A DNA stretch of 64,000 bases from positions 1-64,000 of the forward strand of contig NZ_NTFY01000033.1 in NCBI RefSeq assembly GCF_002289565.1. Reading direction: 5' to 3'. The notes under the pieces are model-generated. The model had not been told where the DNA came from and made no database searches. It saw only the letters and a list, made by a program, of their open reading frames with translations. Of the stretch, positions 1 to 9,964 are shown one piece after another. The position numbers and the translations under genes are program-made. Source of the stretch: Rhodopirellula sp. SM50. GTDB taxonomy: Bacteria > Planctomycetota > Planctomycetia > Pirellulales > Pirellulaceae. Each line of letters opens with the position of its first letter. The first letter of the stretch is position 1.

Positions 1-120
1 ACTTTGAAGTGTGGTAACTCCAATGCCTATCAGGACTAAGGCTTTCGCGCTAGGGGGGGAGTCGAATCAGCGGATGCAATATCCGGGCTAGTGCCGTCAG
101 GCACAGCCTGACCTACGCCG
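1..120. other. non-coding left edge
   Basis: No gene is seen here. The segment holds a short palindrome (gtgccgtcaggcac, near 91-104) of the kind scattered between planctomycete genes. It lies just beyond the stop codon of the minus-strand glycosyltransferase gene. Confidence 0.5.
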
Positions 121-1101
121 CTACGCTGCATCCCTGTGGAGTTGCGATTGGGCCGAGGGCAGGTTGACCACGTGGGCCCTGTCGTCGGCCGACGGGACGC
201 TGTCGGGGTCGATCGCGCGACGGACCGCCGAAAGGCTGTTGCGATAGCGCATCATCCCGATCATCTCGCCCACCGAACTTGAACCCAGCAGCGCCTCTCG
301 GAGCATCGCGACCTTTCCGGGGACCGGCTCGCCGGGCAACACACGATGACGGATCGCGCCGAGGCATTGGCCACGCGCCATGTCCGAGTCATCGGCCGTT
401 GCCAACGCGTCTTCGGCCTCAATGCAGCAGTCGTCCGCCGAGGCGAATTTCCATCCGGCACGTTTCATCAGGCATCCCATCGCGTAGCTGACCGCGATCG
501 GATCGCTCATCGCCGGTGCGACGGCGTCGAGCAGATTGCCGAGCAAGTGGCGGCGGGCGAAAAAGGCGTTCACAAAAAAACCACTGAGCGGCCCTTGGGG
601 CGCCCGCCCGGAGCGGCTTTGACAGAATCGCCCGTCGGAATCGGCCCAATGCGCGCCTTCGACGGGCCGGCCGGACCGGTCGATCAATGTCGGCCCCACG
701 GCTCCGATTTGCGGGTCGTCAAATGGCTGCAACGCCCGCTCCAGCCAATCGGCCTGCGCCCGCATGCCGGTCCCCAGAACGTGGACGAACGGGGCCGCCG
801 TGACATCAAACGCATCACGCACCAAGTCGGTCAAGTTGGACGATCGGGCGGTGACAAAGCTGACCTCGTCGCTCAGCTCAAAGGGATCAGCATACGTCCC
901 ATTGTGAACCGCGATGATCTGGCAATCATCCGTCTGATTTTCCAAAACACTGAGCAGCGTTTCCTCGAAAAGTTTCTCGTCACGCTGCAGCGGAATCACA
1001 ATCGAGACGCGGGCGGGCCGCGGAAATTTCGGCACTGGAAGACTCCAGTAATGCGTAGGTGAACAGGGTCTGGAAAGAAAATCGGAGTTCTGAGCCGGCA
1101 A
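121..1101 (-). CDS. GT2-like glycosyltransferase
   Basis: This is a 326-residue protein of glycosyltransferase family 2 type. The opening beta strand of a GT-A fold is visible as VSIVIPL near residues 33-39, followed by the typical LLSVLENQ helix and a WLERAL helix after about 110 residues. GT2 enzymes move a sugar from a nucleotide donor onto a glycan or lipid. The usual DxD metal-binding motif is not visible: the expected place reads HVLGTGMRAQ. The protein may therefore be a divergent or catalytically altered member. No partner genes adjoin it. The family call is fair and the substrate is unknown. Confidence 0.7.
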   Translation of the reverse strand: MPAQNSDFLSRPCSPTHYWSLPVPKFPRPARVSIVIPLQRDEKLFEETLLSVLENQTDDCQIIAVHNGTYADPFELSDEVSFVTARSSNLTDLVRDAFDVTAAPFVHVLGTGMRAQADWLERALQPFDDPQIGAVGPTLIDRSGRPVEGAHWADSDGRFCQSRSGRAPQGPLSGFFVNAFFARRHLLGNLLDAVAPAMSDPIAVSYAMGCLMKRAGWKFASADDCCIEAEDALATADDSDMARGQCLGAIRHRVLPGEPVPGKVAMLREALLGSSSVGEMIGMMRYRNSLSAVRRAIDPDSVPSADDRAHVVNLPSAQSQLHRDAA

Positions 1102-1276
1102 TATTCAGTCGATCAGCGGGCCAGGGGGGCGGTTTCAGTGGCAAGAAGATGCCGACAGACGGTTCGACGCGTACAACCGGAAAGGTTTGACAGCGCGGGC
1201 GCAGTCCGCGACAGCGACGGCCGGTGCTTGCCAGATGCGGTAACGCGAGGAGCAGGGTGGCGAGAAAGACGGAATG

Positions 1277-1390
1277 GGTCAAAAAATCGATTTGGTCAAA
1301 AAATGATGTCAAGCGTCGACCGTAAGTTGCTGGCAACCCGCCGGGGTAACGCTAAGGACTTGCATTTTTTGACCACCCAATTTTTTGACC
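1277..1390. repeat. inverted repeat with GGTCAAAAAAT arms
   Basis: The gap between the glycosyltransferase and the thioredoxin-like gene (1102-1412) has no convincing gene. It carries a double inverted repeat. GGTCAAAAAAT occurs twice on the left (1277 and about 1294) and its reverse complement twice on the right (about 1363-1390). It looks like a dispersed extragenic palindrome and could fold into a long hairpin. Confidence 0.7.
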
Positions 1391-1412
1391 ACCGATTGTC
1401 TTGACCAACCGA

Positions 1413-1979
1413 TCAGTCCCCGTGCTTTTCGCGCAGGCGCCCCGACAGTCGCAGCATCCATTGGATACGCTCGAACTCGGCGAGCCATTCGGCGGTGACG
1501 GCCTGGAGCAGGTCGACGTTGACGGCGCCGATACCGGTCGGGCAACTGGGGCCGAGCTGGGTGGCCGCCATGTGTCGATAGGTCGCCAGGGTGCGGTCGC
1601 CGTAGCGTCCGCAAACGAAATTGTCTTCGCTGAGAAACAAGACCGACGGGACGCGATGTGCGCCGCACGTCGAAATCGATTCGGCGAACTCGCTGTGTTC
1701 GTCTCGATCAAAGAAACGCACCCGGATGTTCTCATTCGCGGCTGCGAAGTGATCGAACACGGGGCACTGATTGATACAGTCACCGCACCAGGCGCCGGCC
1801 GAGACGAGAACCTTCATCTCGCGGACGAATCCCGCCAACAGTTCGCGTTGTGGTTCGCTGAGGCGAACCTCCGAGTGCACCGCACTCCAACGGCTCCGCT
1901 GGGCCTCGTTGCCGTATTTGGCCAAGAACGCTTCGTACGAAAGCCCTTGATCGAACAGGGCGGCAAGGTCGAGTGGCAT
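1413..1979 (-). CDS. thioredoxin-family protein
   Basis: This is a 188-residue thioredoxin-fold protein. The redox motif WCGDC lies in SAGAWCGDCINQCPVF near residue 63, and a cis-proline-like RVPSVLFLS follows about 45 residues later. There is no signal peptide, so it should be cytoplasmic. The WCGDC form is typical of thioredoxin-like proteins whose partners are mostly unknown. It begins 3 bases after the citrate synthase stop codon on the same strand, so the two genes are probably one transcript. Its redox target cannot be told from sequence. Confidence 0.85.
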   Translation of the reverse strand: MPLDLAALFDQGLSYEAFLAKYGNEAQRSRWSAVHSEVRLSEPQRELLAGFVREMKVLVSAGAWCGDCINQCPVFDHFAAANENIRVRFFDRDEHSEFAESISTCGAHRVPSVLFLSEDNFVCGRYGDRTLATYRHMAATQLGPSCPTGIGAVNVDLLQAVTAEWLAEFERIQWMLRLSGRLREKHGD

Positions 1980-1982
1980 CGA

Positions 1983-3299
1983 TTAGCGATTTTCAATCGG
2001 GACGACGGTTCGTTCGTTTTGCCCGGTGTAAATTTGCCGGGGACGATAGATTCGCTTTCCGGGCGTCGCGTGAAGCTCTTTCCAGTGAGCGATCCAACCG
2101 GGGAGTCGCCCGAGGGAGAACAGCACGGTAAACATCTGGACGGGAATTCCCATCGCCCGATAGATCACGCCGGAATAAAAGTCGACGTTCGGATAGAGTT
2201 TCCGTTCGACGAAGTATTCATCTTCCAGCGCCACGTCTTGCAGTTCTTGAGCGACGTGGAACAAGGGGTCGTCGATGTTCAGTTTGGCGAGCAGCTTGTC
2301 GCAGCAGGCCCGGATGATTTGGGCGCGGGGGTCAAAGTTCTTGTAGACGCGGTGGCCGAATCCCATCAAGCGGAAACTGCTGTTTTTGTCTTTGGCCATA
2401 TCGACGTACTTTTTGACGTTCCCGCCATCGGCCGCGATTTGCTCCAGCATATTCACGCAAGCTTCATTGGCACCCCCGTGCAGCGGTCCCCATAAGGCAC
2501 CGATCCCGGCGGAGATCGATGCGAACAGGTTGGCATTGCTGCTGCCGACCATTCGCACCGTCGAGGTGCTGCAGTTCTGTTCGTGATCGGCGTGGACGAT
2601 CAACAGCAAGTTCAGGGCTTCGGCAAAGTCGGGGTCGACGAGGTGATCGTGGGCCGGCGTCGCGAACATCATGTGCAAGAAGTTCTCGCAGTAATCCAAA
2701 TCGTTGTTCGGATACATGAACGGCTGGCCGATCGACTTTTTGTAGGCGTAGGCGGCGATCGTCGGCAGTTTCGCGAGTAGTCGATAGATCGAGATCTCCA
2801 CTTGATCCGGGTCATCGACCTGCATCGAATCTTGATAAAAGGTCGACAGCGCGCCGACGACGCTGCTGAGGATGGCCATCGGGTGGGCGTCACGCGGGAA
2901 TCCGTTGTAGAACGACCGCATGTCCTCGTGGATCATCGTGTGGTGACGAATCCCGCTGCGAAAGTTGGCGGCTTCTGCCGGGCTCGGCAATTCGCCATGA
3001 ATCAGCAGGTAGGCGACTTCGACGAAGTCGCAGTGGGCGGCCAGATCCTCGATCGGGTAACCGCGATAACGCAGGATGCCTTTTTCGCCGTCCAGGAAGG
3101 TGACCGCGCTGCGGGTGCTGCCGGTGTTGACGAAACCTTCGTCCAGGGTGACCAGCCCGGTGCTTCCGCGAAGCGCGGAGATATCGATTCCGCGTTCCCC
3201 CTCGGAGCCTTCGACGACCGGGAGCTCGATCTCCTGGTCACCGTAAGTCAGACGAACCGTGCCGGCGTCTTGGGTTTCCAAATTAACGCTTGAACTCAT
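1983..3299 (-). CDS. gltA: citrate synthase
   Basis: This is a 438-residue type II citrate synthase, which condenses acetyl-CoA and oxaloacetate to citrate in the TCA cycle. Family landmarks are present in order: FLDGEKGILRYRGYPI near the N-terminus, HADHEQNCSTSTVR, the catalytic histidine region GPLHGGANEA, GFGHRVYKNFDPRA, and VDFYSGVIY towards the C-terminus. Length and motif order match the hexameric bacterial enzyme. It leads the transcript that continues into the thioredoxin-like gene. Confidence in the assignment is very high. Confidence 0.97.
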   Translation of the reverse strand: MSSSVNLETQDAGTVRLTYGDQEIELPVVEGSEGERGIDISALRGSTGLVTLDEGFVNTGSTRSAVTFLDGEKGILRYRGYPIEDLAAHCDFVEVAYLLIHGELPSPAEAANFRSGIRHHTMIHEDMRSFYNGFPRDAHPMAILSSVVGALSTFYQDSMQVDDPDQVEISIYRLLAKLPTIAAYAYKKSIGQPFMYPNNDLDYCENFLHMMFATPAHDHLVDPDFAEALNLLLIVHADHEQNCSTSTVRMVGSSNANLFASISAGIGALWGPLHGGANEACVNMLEQIAADGGNVKKYVDMAKDKNSSFRLMGFGHRVYKNFDPRAQIIRACCDKLLAKLNIDDPLFHVAQELQDVALEDEYFVERKLYPNVDFYSGVIYRAMGIPVQMFTVLFSLGRLPGWIAHWKELHATPGKRIYRPRQIYTGQNERTVVPIENR

Positions 3300-3447
3300 C
3301 TCGTGATCCAGGAAATCTCGATGGGGCGAGGGCAGTGCAGTACGGGGGGCTTCGCAATGCGAATGGCGGGGTGGAAATCACTCCGCGGCAGTCGCTGTGT
3401 CCACCGCAGGAGTGTACCCCGGTGTCACGCGATCGACAATTAGACTG

Positions 3448-6108
3448 TCAGTGGATCGGCAGAAGACTGCTTTTGATCGGCTCACAGCCTTTGCAGTAGG
3501 GGTGCCGATTCCGCAGCCGGTCGATGTCGCGGTGCAGGGCCTCGTCGGCGGTCACATCGGGCAGGCGAGCTTCCCAGGGCCGGCACTCGCGATTGAGCGG
3601 GCCGTTGAACAAGCGTTTCTCCGTCCGTTCCCACTCGATTTGCTTTCGCATCGGATCGTCTTCACTGTAGTGACCGTCGCGACAGGGGTCGATGATGTGG
3701 GGGATCAGGGCCACGATGATCTCGGTCCGCGCCCGTGAAGTCTCGCGGCGTTGAAAGAACTTTCCGACGTGCTTGACGTCACCGAGCCACGGCAGCTTTT
3801 TGATCACCACGCGGTCCTCTTCCTGGATCAATCCTCCCACAATCATGCCTTGGTGGTTGTCCAGCATGACCGAGGTTTCCACTTCACGCGTCGTTTCTTC
3901 CGGCAGCAGGGTGTCGGGATTGATTTCGCCACTGCTGACTTTGGGTTTGACCTGCAGCAGGATTCGGTGATCGCGGCTGATCGTCGGCGTGACGTTGAGC
4001 ACGACGCCGGTGTCCAGATAACGAACGTCTTGAATCGTCGACGTTTGTGTGACCGTGGCGACGGCAAAACCGAGTTGCTGACCGACTTGAATCTTTGCAT
4101 TCTGGCCGTTGACCACCATCACCCGTGGCGTGGCCAACGTTTTGGCGTCGGTCGTCGTTTCCAACAGCGTCAACAGGGCTTTCAAGTCGCTGCCGCTGAT
4201 CTCACCAAAGTAAAACGGGCTGGTCGACGTGGCGATGTTGTCGGTCAACCGAAATCCGCCCACTCGAACGTCGCCGCCGAAGATCTCTTCAAAGTTGACA
4301 CCGTGCTCCATGTTGTCCTTGAGCTCGATCTCCATCACGCGAGCTTCGATCATCACCTGCAGCGGGGCCTGGTCGGCCTGCATCAAGTACCGCTCCACTT
4401 GCTCCAGCACGTCGGGCGTGTCGACAACCACGATCGACTCGCGACCTTTGCGATTGTCCAGATCGTCCGCCTTGGAACTGTAGACGCTGCCGATCGGGGA
4501 CAGCAGCCCGTTGATCGTCGGCTCGATATCTTCGGATCGGGCAAAGTCCAGCGAGAACACACGCAGCTCGCGCGATTCCCGGGGCAGATTGTCTTTGGGG
4601 TAGATCAGGATCACGTTGTCGTCGCGCTGGATCGCCAGACCGCACATCCGTGCGATGCTGGTGAGCGTTTGCTCGGGGGTCAGCCCTGCGACGTTGGCGG
4701 TCACCGTGCCCTCAACATCGGGAGCGACCAGGATGTTCATGCCGTAGCCTTTGGCCAACATTTCCAACACCGTTCGGACATCGACATCGTCAACGCTGAG
4801 CGTGACGTCGTCCGTGTTTCCTGGTGTCGGCAGGGTTTCGCGTGCGCCCATCTTGAAGGGCCATTGCAGCGCGACCTCTGCATCGGGCGCGGCGGCCGCC
4901 GGCGGCATCGTTGCCAGCGGCGACGGAGACGAGGCCGTCTGAAGCGGTGTTTCGGCGGGCGTTCCTTCCGCGGACTCCGTCGCTGCCAGCTGAGCCGTCG
5001 CTGCCGGCTGAGCCGCTGCGGGAGCTGCCGTTGCGGGGGCTGTCGTCAGCGAACGACCGGGTTCCGGTTCGACAGGGGGCGCCGCCGGGGCAACGGGCCC
5101 CGAGCGCAAGGGAGCGGGGCGAATCGGATCCGGGAGCAGATCATTCGGTTCCGCAATCGGAGCGATCGGGGCCGAAGCCACGACCGGTGCGGCGGGCGGC
5201 GTCGCCGAGACAAGCGGAGAGCGTGGTGACCGCGGGGACACCAACGCAACCGCCGGCGTGTCCGACAGAAACGCGGAAAAACTTGTGTCTTCTGGGCCGT
5301 CGGTCGACGCGGCCGATTTCGAATCGCGGTTGCCCTGCGGTTCCGTTCCGCCGGCACGGCCGGGCCGGTCGGCCGCTGTCGCGAACTTCTGTTGACCGGC
5401 TAGCGATTCGTCGACCACCACCGATTCCAGTGCGGGGCTGTCGGTTTGACCGTCCAGTTTCTCCGAATGAGCGGGCACGACCACCAGCGGGACGTATCGG
5501 CCCGGCCGTCGTGGTTCCTGCCGCAAATCACCGAGGCCCGGCGAAACGGTTTCGGGGGGCGCCTCCAGGCTGAATGTTTTGGGGCGGAGCAACGTGACGA
5601 CTTGGGCCGTGCCGCCGGTTCCGTTCGAGGCATCGTCTTGGTAAGCCGTCATCTGAATACGCTGACCGGAAACAGCCCCACCCACCATCGGCGGATGGAC
5701 CACCGGCGTTGCGCGATGTTGTCGATTGGCGGCACGTCGCGCGATGGACTGGCGCAGCTTGATGCGGGTCTGCTCGGTTTCAATCATGGCCGTATACAGC
5801 GAATCCAACCGAGACGCTTTATCGATGCGACCGAGCGCGTCCAGGTTTCCCAACGCGATCGCCGCGTCAACTTGAGATCGCGCCATGCGTTCGCGATACG
5901 GCGCGTCGCTGCCTTGGCCGATCTGTTCTGCCGACGCAACCCCTGACGCACCGATCGACGCCAACCCGATGATCAATCGAGCCAGTAGGGACCGGTAGGC
6001 TGCCGGTCCGCAGGGCGCTGTCGGCGGTCCTGCTCGTTGCCCGTCATCGCTCGCTGGCGAAGGGACCGAGTTGGCAGAACGTGCGGGATAGGAATTCTGT
6101 TTCAGCAT
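3448..6108 (-). CDS. secretin (GspD/PilQ type)
   Basis: This is an 886-residue outer-membrane secretin. The N-terminal third is low-complexity and rich in proline and alanine. A secretin N-domain begins near residue 450 (VDDVDVRTVLEMLAKGYG), a second N-domain follows (RVFSLDFARSEDIEPTINGL), and the C-terminal secretin barrel carries LATPRVMVVNGQNAKIQVG and VGGLIQEEDRVVIKKLPWLG. Secretins form the outer-membrane pore of type II secretion or type IV pilus machines. No other secretion gene adjoins it, so which machine it serves cannot be decided here. The long disordered insert may span the periplasm or a cell-wall layer. Confidence 0.93.
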   Translation of the reverse strand: MLKQNSYPARSANSVPSPASDDGQRAGPPTAPCGPAAYRSLLARLIIGLASIGASGVASAEQIGQGSDAPYRERMARSQVDAAIALGNLDALGRIDKASRLDSLYTAMIETEQTRIKLRQSIARRAANRQHRATPVVHPPMVGGAVSGQRIQMTAYQDDASNGTGGTAQVVTLLRPKTFSLEAPPETVSPGLGDLRQEPRRPGRYVPLVVVPAHSEKLDGQTDSPALESVVVDESLAGQQKFATAADRPGRAGGTEPQGNRDSKSAASTDGPEDTSFSAFLSDTPAVALVSPRSPRSPLVSATPPAAPVVASAPIAPIAEPNDLLPDPIRPAPLRSGPVAPAAPPVEPEPGRSLTTAPATAAPAAAQPAATAQLAATESAEGTPAETPLQTASSPSPLATMPPAAAAPDAEVALQWPFKMGARETLPTPGNTDDVTLSVDDVDVRTVLEMLAKGYGMNILVAPDVEGTVTANVAGLTPEQTLTSIARMCGLAIQRDDNVILIYPKDNLPRESRELRVFSLDFARSEDIEPTINGLLSPIGSVYSSKADDLDNRKGRESIVVVDTPDVLEQVERYLMQADQAPLQVMIEARVMEIELKDNMEHGVNFEEIFGGDVRVGGFRLTDNIATSTSPFYFGEISGSDLKALLTLLETTTDAKTLATPRVMVVNGQNAKIQVGQQLGFAVATVTQTSTIQDVRYLDTGVVLNVTPTISRDHRILLQVKPKVSSGEINPDTLLPEETTREVETSVMLDNHQGMIVGGLIQEEDRVVIKKLPWLGDVKHVGKFFQRRETSRARTEIIVALIPHIIDPCRDGHYSEDDPMRKQIEWERTEKRLFNGPLNRECRPWEARLPDVTADEALHRDIDRLRNRHPYCKGCEPIKSSLLPIH

Positions 6109-6372
6109 CGGGTGGCTCGTTGACCGGGACCGTCAGGCTTGTCGCAACCACCGGCGTCAGTCCGGCAGGGCCTCTTGTACCGTTCGCATCGGTCGATCCG
6201 ACTGTTGGGGTTGATCGGCACGTTCGGGAAGACGCGAAAGTGCGGGTGGGCCGGTCATTTGTCCCGCAAGATCAAAACGAACCGCAGTACCGGCAAAACC
6301 ACGCCAACCGGAAAACTCTTCCCCCCATCGCCCAGCCCCCACCCCGTGCGGCCCGATGGAGTGGGTGCCCGT

Positions 6373-6951
6373 TCAGTGCCCCAAGCATTCAAAAAGCGTC
6401 TGCAACGTCGCCCGCAACGGCTGAACCATGCCAGAGCCGCCGCGTTGCACGAGCAGCCAGGTCTGTCGCGACGGGGCCAAATCAATGGCTCGGTCCAGGC
6501 GGATGAGGCGATCCCCCAACAAACCCACTTGGTGTCCGTTGACGGTCAGAATCCGGTCCCCCACAGAAAGCCCGCAACGTTCGGCGGCGCTGCCGGGCAG
6601 GACGGCGGTGATCACACATCCCGCCGCGGTCGGCGTGGAACGAACGCCCAAAATCCAACGCCGCGCCGCGTCGTCTCGGCGACGCTGATCTTGCCGGGGA
6701 CCGATTCCGTCTCGGTTCACCGGGGTGGCATGCTTTGTCGCACCCGATTTGTCCGCAACACGATGATTGCCCTGTGCGGTTTCCACCGTGTCGGCGATGA
6801 CATTGGTTTTCGGCAGCACCACGGGCGTGTGATCCGGTCCCTGGCCGAATACGGTTGCCGAAAGCATGCCGACGACCAGGGCGACCGCGATCACCACGTA
6901 GCCCAACACCGGATTTTCAAGCTGATCTTCGTTCATTGGACGGTCTCGCAT
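6373..6951 (-). CDS. membrane-anchored PDZ protein
   Basis: This is a 192-residue protein with one N-terminal membrane segment (VLGYVVIAVALVVGMLSA, residues about 15-32), a variable linker, and a C-terminal PDZ domain recognised by LGVRS, PGSAAERCGLSVGDRILTVNG and a closing helix. PDZ domains bind protein C-termini, often in periplasmic proteases or secretion (GspC-like) factors. It lies upstream of the secretin gene on the same strand, separated by 264 bases. A GspC-like adaptor for that secretin is possible but unproven. An alternative start five codons in is equally plausible. Confidence 0.75.
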   Translation of the reverse strand: MRDRPMNEDQLENPVLGYVVIAVALVVGMLSATVFGQGPDHTPVVLPKTNVIADTVETAQGNHRVADKSGATKHATPVNRDGIGPRQDQRRRDDAARRWILGVRSTPTAAGCVITAVLPGSAAERCGLSVGDRILTVNGHQVGLLGDRLIRLDRAIDLAPSRQTWLLVQRGGSGMVQPLRATLQTLFECLGH

Positions 6952-7152
6952 GATTCTTGTGGCGGTTTCAAAGGTCGCAAAAGACGCGGTTCACCAAACC
7001 AAGCGGGATGCCACCTGCGATGTTACCGATCACCTGGGGTCACCAAAAAGAAACACAGTCGGTACCATTCCGCAGATTGGCGTCGGCGGCCATCGGGCGG
7101 CAAAGCCATCGCAGAACACCCCTCCTATCCAAAACAGAGATTCGCACGGTCC

Positions 7153-8559
7153 ATGTCCGGGCACGAAACTTCAAAGGGCGGCGTTATCCGCTTCCTGATC
7201 GACAATTCTCTCCTGCTGGTGATCGGAGCCGTTGCGGCTTTGATCTGGGCCAATTTGGCTGATCGAAGCGGCAGCTCCAGCTATCAGGATTTCATTCATT
7301 ACGATGTCCGAAATCTATGGGGCGGCGGTGACCACCACCCCCCCAGCCCCGTTTCGATCGACGATCACGCCGCCGTGCCGCATGTGGGGGAATCCGCGTC
7401 GGCAGACCAAGCGGCCGATCAGGCGGCCGTCGGGGCGACCGCCCACGCTGAAGACGCTGATGGAGAAAGCCACGGTGATGGCGGCCACCATTGGTATTCG
7501 CTCGGTTTTTTGATCAACGATGTGTTGATGGCATTGTTCTTTGCCATCGCGGCCAAAGAGGTTTGGGAATCGTTGTTGCCCGGCGGGGCGCTGTCCAATC
7601 CCCGGAAAGCGGCCACGCCGTTGCTGGCGACCCTCGGCGGCATCGTCGGTCCGGCGCTGTTTTATCTCGCCGGAGCCTACGCGACGGGAACCCAGGCCGA
7701 ACTGGGACAGGGATGGGCGGTGCCGTGTGCGACCGATATCGCGTTCAGTTACCTGGTTGCCCGATTGATCTTTGGCGCAGGGCACCCGGCGATCGCCTTC
7801 TTGCTGTTGCTAGCAATCGCAGACGACGCAGCCGGCTTGATGATCTTGGCGATCTTTTATCCGTCGGCGCCGATCGAACCGATTTGGTTGCTGTTGACCG
7901 CCACCGCGATGGGTTTGGCGTGGTTGCTAAGAAAACTGAAGGTTCATTCGCACTGGTTTTACATTCTGGGACCGGGGGTGCTGTCCTGGTTTTCGTTTTA
8001 CTCGGCGCACATCCACCCCGCCTTGGGTTTGGTGCCGATCATCCCGCTGCTTCCCGCCGCGACGTCCGACCTGGGGATTTTCGCCAAGGCGGAGCTGCAG
8101 CGTGACGACACGTTGAACGAATTCGAGCACTTCTGGAAAACCCCCGTCGAATGTATTTTGGGCCTGTTCGGACTCGCCAATGCGGGCGTCGTGCTCAGCA
8201 GCGTCGGGACGGGGACCTGGCTGGTGCTGGCCGGACTGCTGCTCGGCAAGCCGGTGGGGATCACGGCGATGACGTTGCTGGCCGAAAAAGGGTTTCGACT
8301 GCAAAAACCGGCCGGAATGGATTATCGCCATGTCGTCACCCTCGGTATGGTTGCCGGCATCGGGTTCACGGTCGCGCTGTTCGTTTCGGTGGCGGCCTTC
8401 AAGATCCCCGGCGCGACACAGGACTCGGTGAAGATGGGCGCGTTACTCAGTTTCGGCGCCGCCCCCCTGGCAATCCTGATCGCCAAACTGCTATCGATCC
8501 GCGCCGACAGCGACGACGAGGATGACGACAAAGAAACCGAGAGCGACGTGGCCGCGTGA
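7153..8559 (+). CDS. nhaA: Na+/H+ antiporter NhaA
   Basis: This is a 468-residue NhaA-type sodium/proton antiporter, which uses the proton gradient to expel Na+ and control cytoplasmic pH. The paired transport aspartates are in LAIADDAAGLMIL and the helix IV aspartate in CATDIAFSY, matching D163/D164 and D133 of the E. coli protein. The start at 7153 is chosen because it opens directly into the first membrane segment; the open frame upstream has no NhaA similarity. A loop rich in His, Asp and Ala (residues about 57-110) between the first two helices is longer than usual, and the C-terminus is highly acidic. Confidence 0.95.
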   Translation: MSGHETSKGGVIRFLIDNSLLLVIGAVAALIWANLADRSGSSSYQDFIHYDVRNLWGGGDHHPPSPVSIDDHAAVPHVGESASADQAADQAAVGATAHAEDADGESHGDGGHHWYSLGFLINDVLMALFFAIAAKEVWESLLPGGALSNPRKAATPLLATLGGIVGPALFYLAGAYATGTQAELGQGWAVPCATDIAFSYLVARLIFGAGHPAIAFLLLLAIADDAAGLMILAIFYPSAPIEPIWLLLTATAMGLAWLLRKLKVHSHWFYILGPGVLSWFSFYSAHIHPALGLVPIIPLLPAATSDLGIFAKAELQRDDTLNEFEHFWKTPVECILGLFGLANAGVVLSSVGTGTWLVLAGLLLGKPVGITAMTLLAEKGFRLQKPAGMDYRHVVTLGMVAGIGFTVALFVSVAAFKIPGATQDSVKMGALLSFGAAPLAILIAKLLSIRADSDDEDDDKETESDVAA

Positions 8560-8602
8560 GCCGGCTTTTTGAGCCTTCCCCATGTTTGACGGATAAACGC
8601 CG

Positions 8603-9664
8603 ATGCAACCCAATCCAACGGATCCGGAACACTTACCGCCCGAGGCGATCGGTGAATGCGAACTCGAACGGCCACAACCGGCCGACGAACCGATTTCGAC
8701 AGTCCCGGCGGTCGAGAGCTCGGATCTGTTTGACGAGATGCGTGCGACCATTGCCCGGCTGGAGAAAGACCGCACCTCCCGCGGTGACTTGAAGATCCTG
8801 TCCCGCACGCTGCTGGAACTGCGCTATGCCTTCAAGGTGTTTCGTCCGTACCGCCGCCGTCGAAAGGTGACGATTTTCGGTTCCGCCCGCACCCAACCCG
8901 ATCACCCCGACTACCAGTCGGCGGTCGAACTGGGGCGGCGAATGGCCGAACATGGCTGGATGGTGATCACCGGCGCCGGGGGCGGCATCATGGAAGCCGG
9001 CCACGTCGGTGCCGGCAAAGAAGCCTCGATGGGGCTGAACATCATGCTCCCCTTTGAACAGGGCGCCAACGATGTGATCGAGGGTGATCCCAAGCTCGTG
9101 ACGATGAAGTACTTCTTCACGCGAAAGTTGATGTTCGTCAAAGAATGCAGTGCCGTGGTCTGCTGCGCCGGTGGATTCGGCACGCTGGACGAAGCCCTGG
9201 AGACGTTGACATTGATGCAAACCGGAAAGCAGACGATGCTTCCGCTGGTGTTGCTGGACCATCCACAGGGAAGCTACTGGAGCGATCTGGGAAAGTTCAT
9301 CGACAAGCAATTGCTCGGCGGCGGCATGATCAGCCCCGACGACGTCGCGCTCTACCGGATCACCAATGACGTCGACATGGCGATCGAAGAGATCCTCGGA
9401 TTCTATCGCCGCTACCACAGCATGCGTTACGTCCGCGACCGCCTGGTCTTCCGGCTCAAGGAAAGTCTGCCGGAGGAAAAGATGGAAAAGATCCAGACCG
9501 AGTATTCCGGCATCCTGGTGGACGGCCGCTTTGAGCAATGCAAGGCCCTGGCCGAGGAAGCCGGCGAACCGGATCTGGCCGGTCTGCCGCGCCTGGTGTT
9601 TCACTTCAACCGTCGCAGCCTCGGCAAGCTGCGAAAACTGATCAACGAAATCAACGCCGACTGA
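8603..9664 (+). CDS. LOG-family (TIGR00730-like) protein
   Basis: This is a 353-residue Rossmann-fold protein of the LOG / TIGR00730 family. The nucleotide-binding start is VTIFGSART near residue 91, followed by ITGAGGGIMEAGHVGAGKE and the family signature region CAGGFGTLDEALE. Characterised relatives are nucleotide 5'-monophosphate phosphoribohydrolases, including the cytokinin-activating LOG enzymes. In the signature the usual PGGxGT proline is replaced (CCAGGFGT). The first ~90 residues are an extra, charged segment. It follows nhaA by 43 bases on the same strand and may be co-transcribed. Its physiological substrate is unknown. Confidence 0.85.
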   Translation: MQPNPTDPEHLPPEAIGECELERPQPADEPISTVPAVESSDLFDEMRATIARLEKDRTSRGDLKILSRTLLELRYAFKVFRPYRRRRKVTIFGSARTQPDHPDYQSAVELGRRMAEHGWMVITGAGGGIMEAGHVGAGKEASMGLNIMLPFEQGANDVIEGDPKLVTMKYFFTRKLMFVKECSAVVCCAGGFGTLDEALETLTLMQTGKQTMLPLVLLDHPQGSYWSDLGKFIDKQLLGGGMISPDDVALYRITNDVDMAIEEILGFYRRYHSMRYVRDRLVFRLKESLPEEKMEKIQTEYSGILVDGRFEQCKALAEEAGEPDLAGLPRLVFHFNRRSLGKLRKLINEINAD

Positions 9665-9738
9665 ACGGCAGGCGACTGCAATCGTCGTGAAGCAGGGCAT
9701 GCAACGCCCAAGGTAAGCGCCCCCAATCCTCCCCTCGA

Positions 9739-9964
9739 TCCCGGAGGGATCACAGCGAGTAGCCGGAGGTCAGCGCAGCGGCACCTCCGGACCACGCCCC
9801 CGATCCGCCCCTCGACCCCCGGACGGGGTCGCAGCGAATCCCGGCACCTCGCCGAGCGCAACCTCATACTCAATGGGCTCCCAGCGAGTGGGATAGGCTT
9901 CCAGCCTGTCATTCCAGCGTCGACAGGCTGGAAGCCTATCCCACTTTTTTCCGTGCGTTGCTAA
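9739..9964. repeat. 226-bp dispersed repeat with REP hairpin
   Basis: The stretch from 9665 to about 10288 contains no gene. It holds a repeat of about 226 bp that recurs almost unchanged at 13594-13819. Inside is a palindrome (9887-9945) with 24-base arms beginning agtgggataggcttccagc. A diverged single arm recurs near 63096. Open frames drawn across it are artefacts of the repeat. Confidence 0.85.

Noticed and set aside
3751-5229. Plus-strand open frame of 492 codons inside the secretin gene
   Set aside because: It is the antisense shadow of the GC-rich secretin frame, with low-complexity Arg/His composition and no family resemblance.
6139-7152. N-terminal extension of NhaA by 338 residues
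   Set aside because: The extension overlaps the PDZ gene on the other strand and is arginine-rich without any domain; the NhaA fold starts at 7153.
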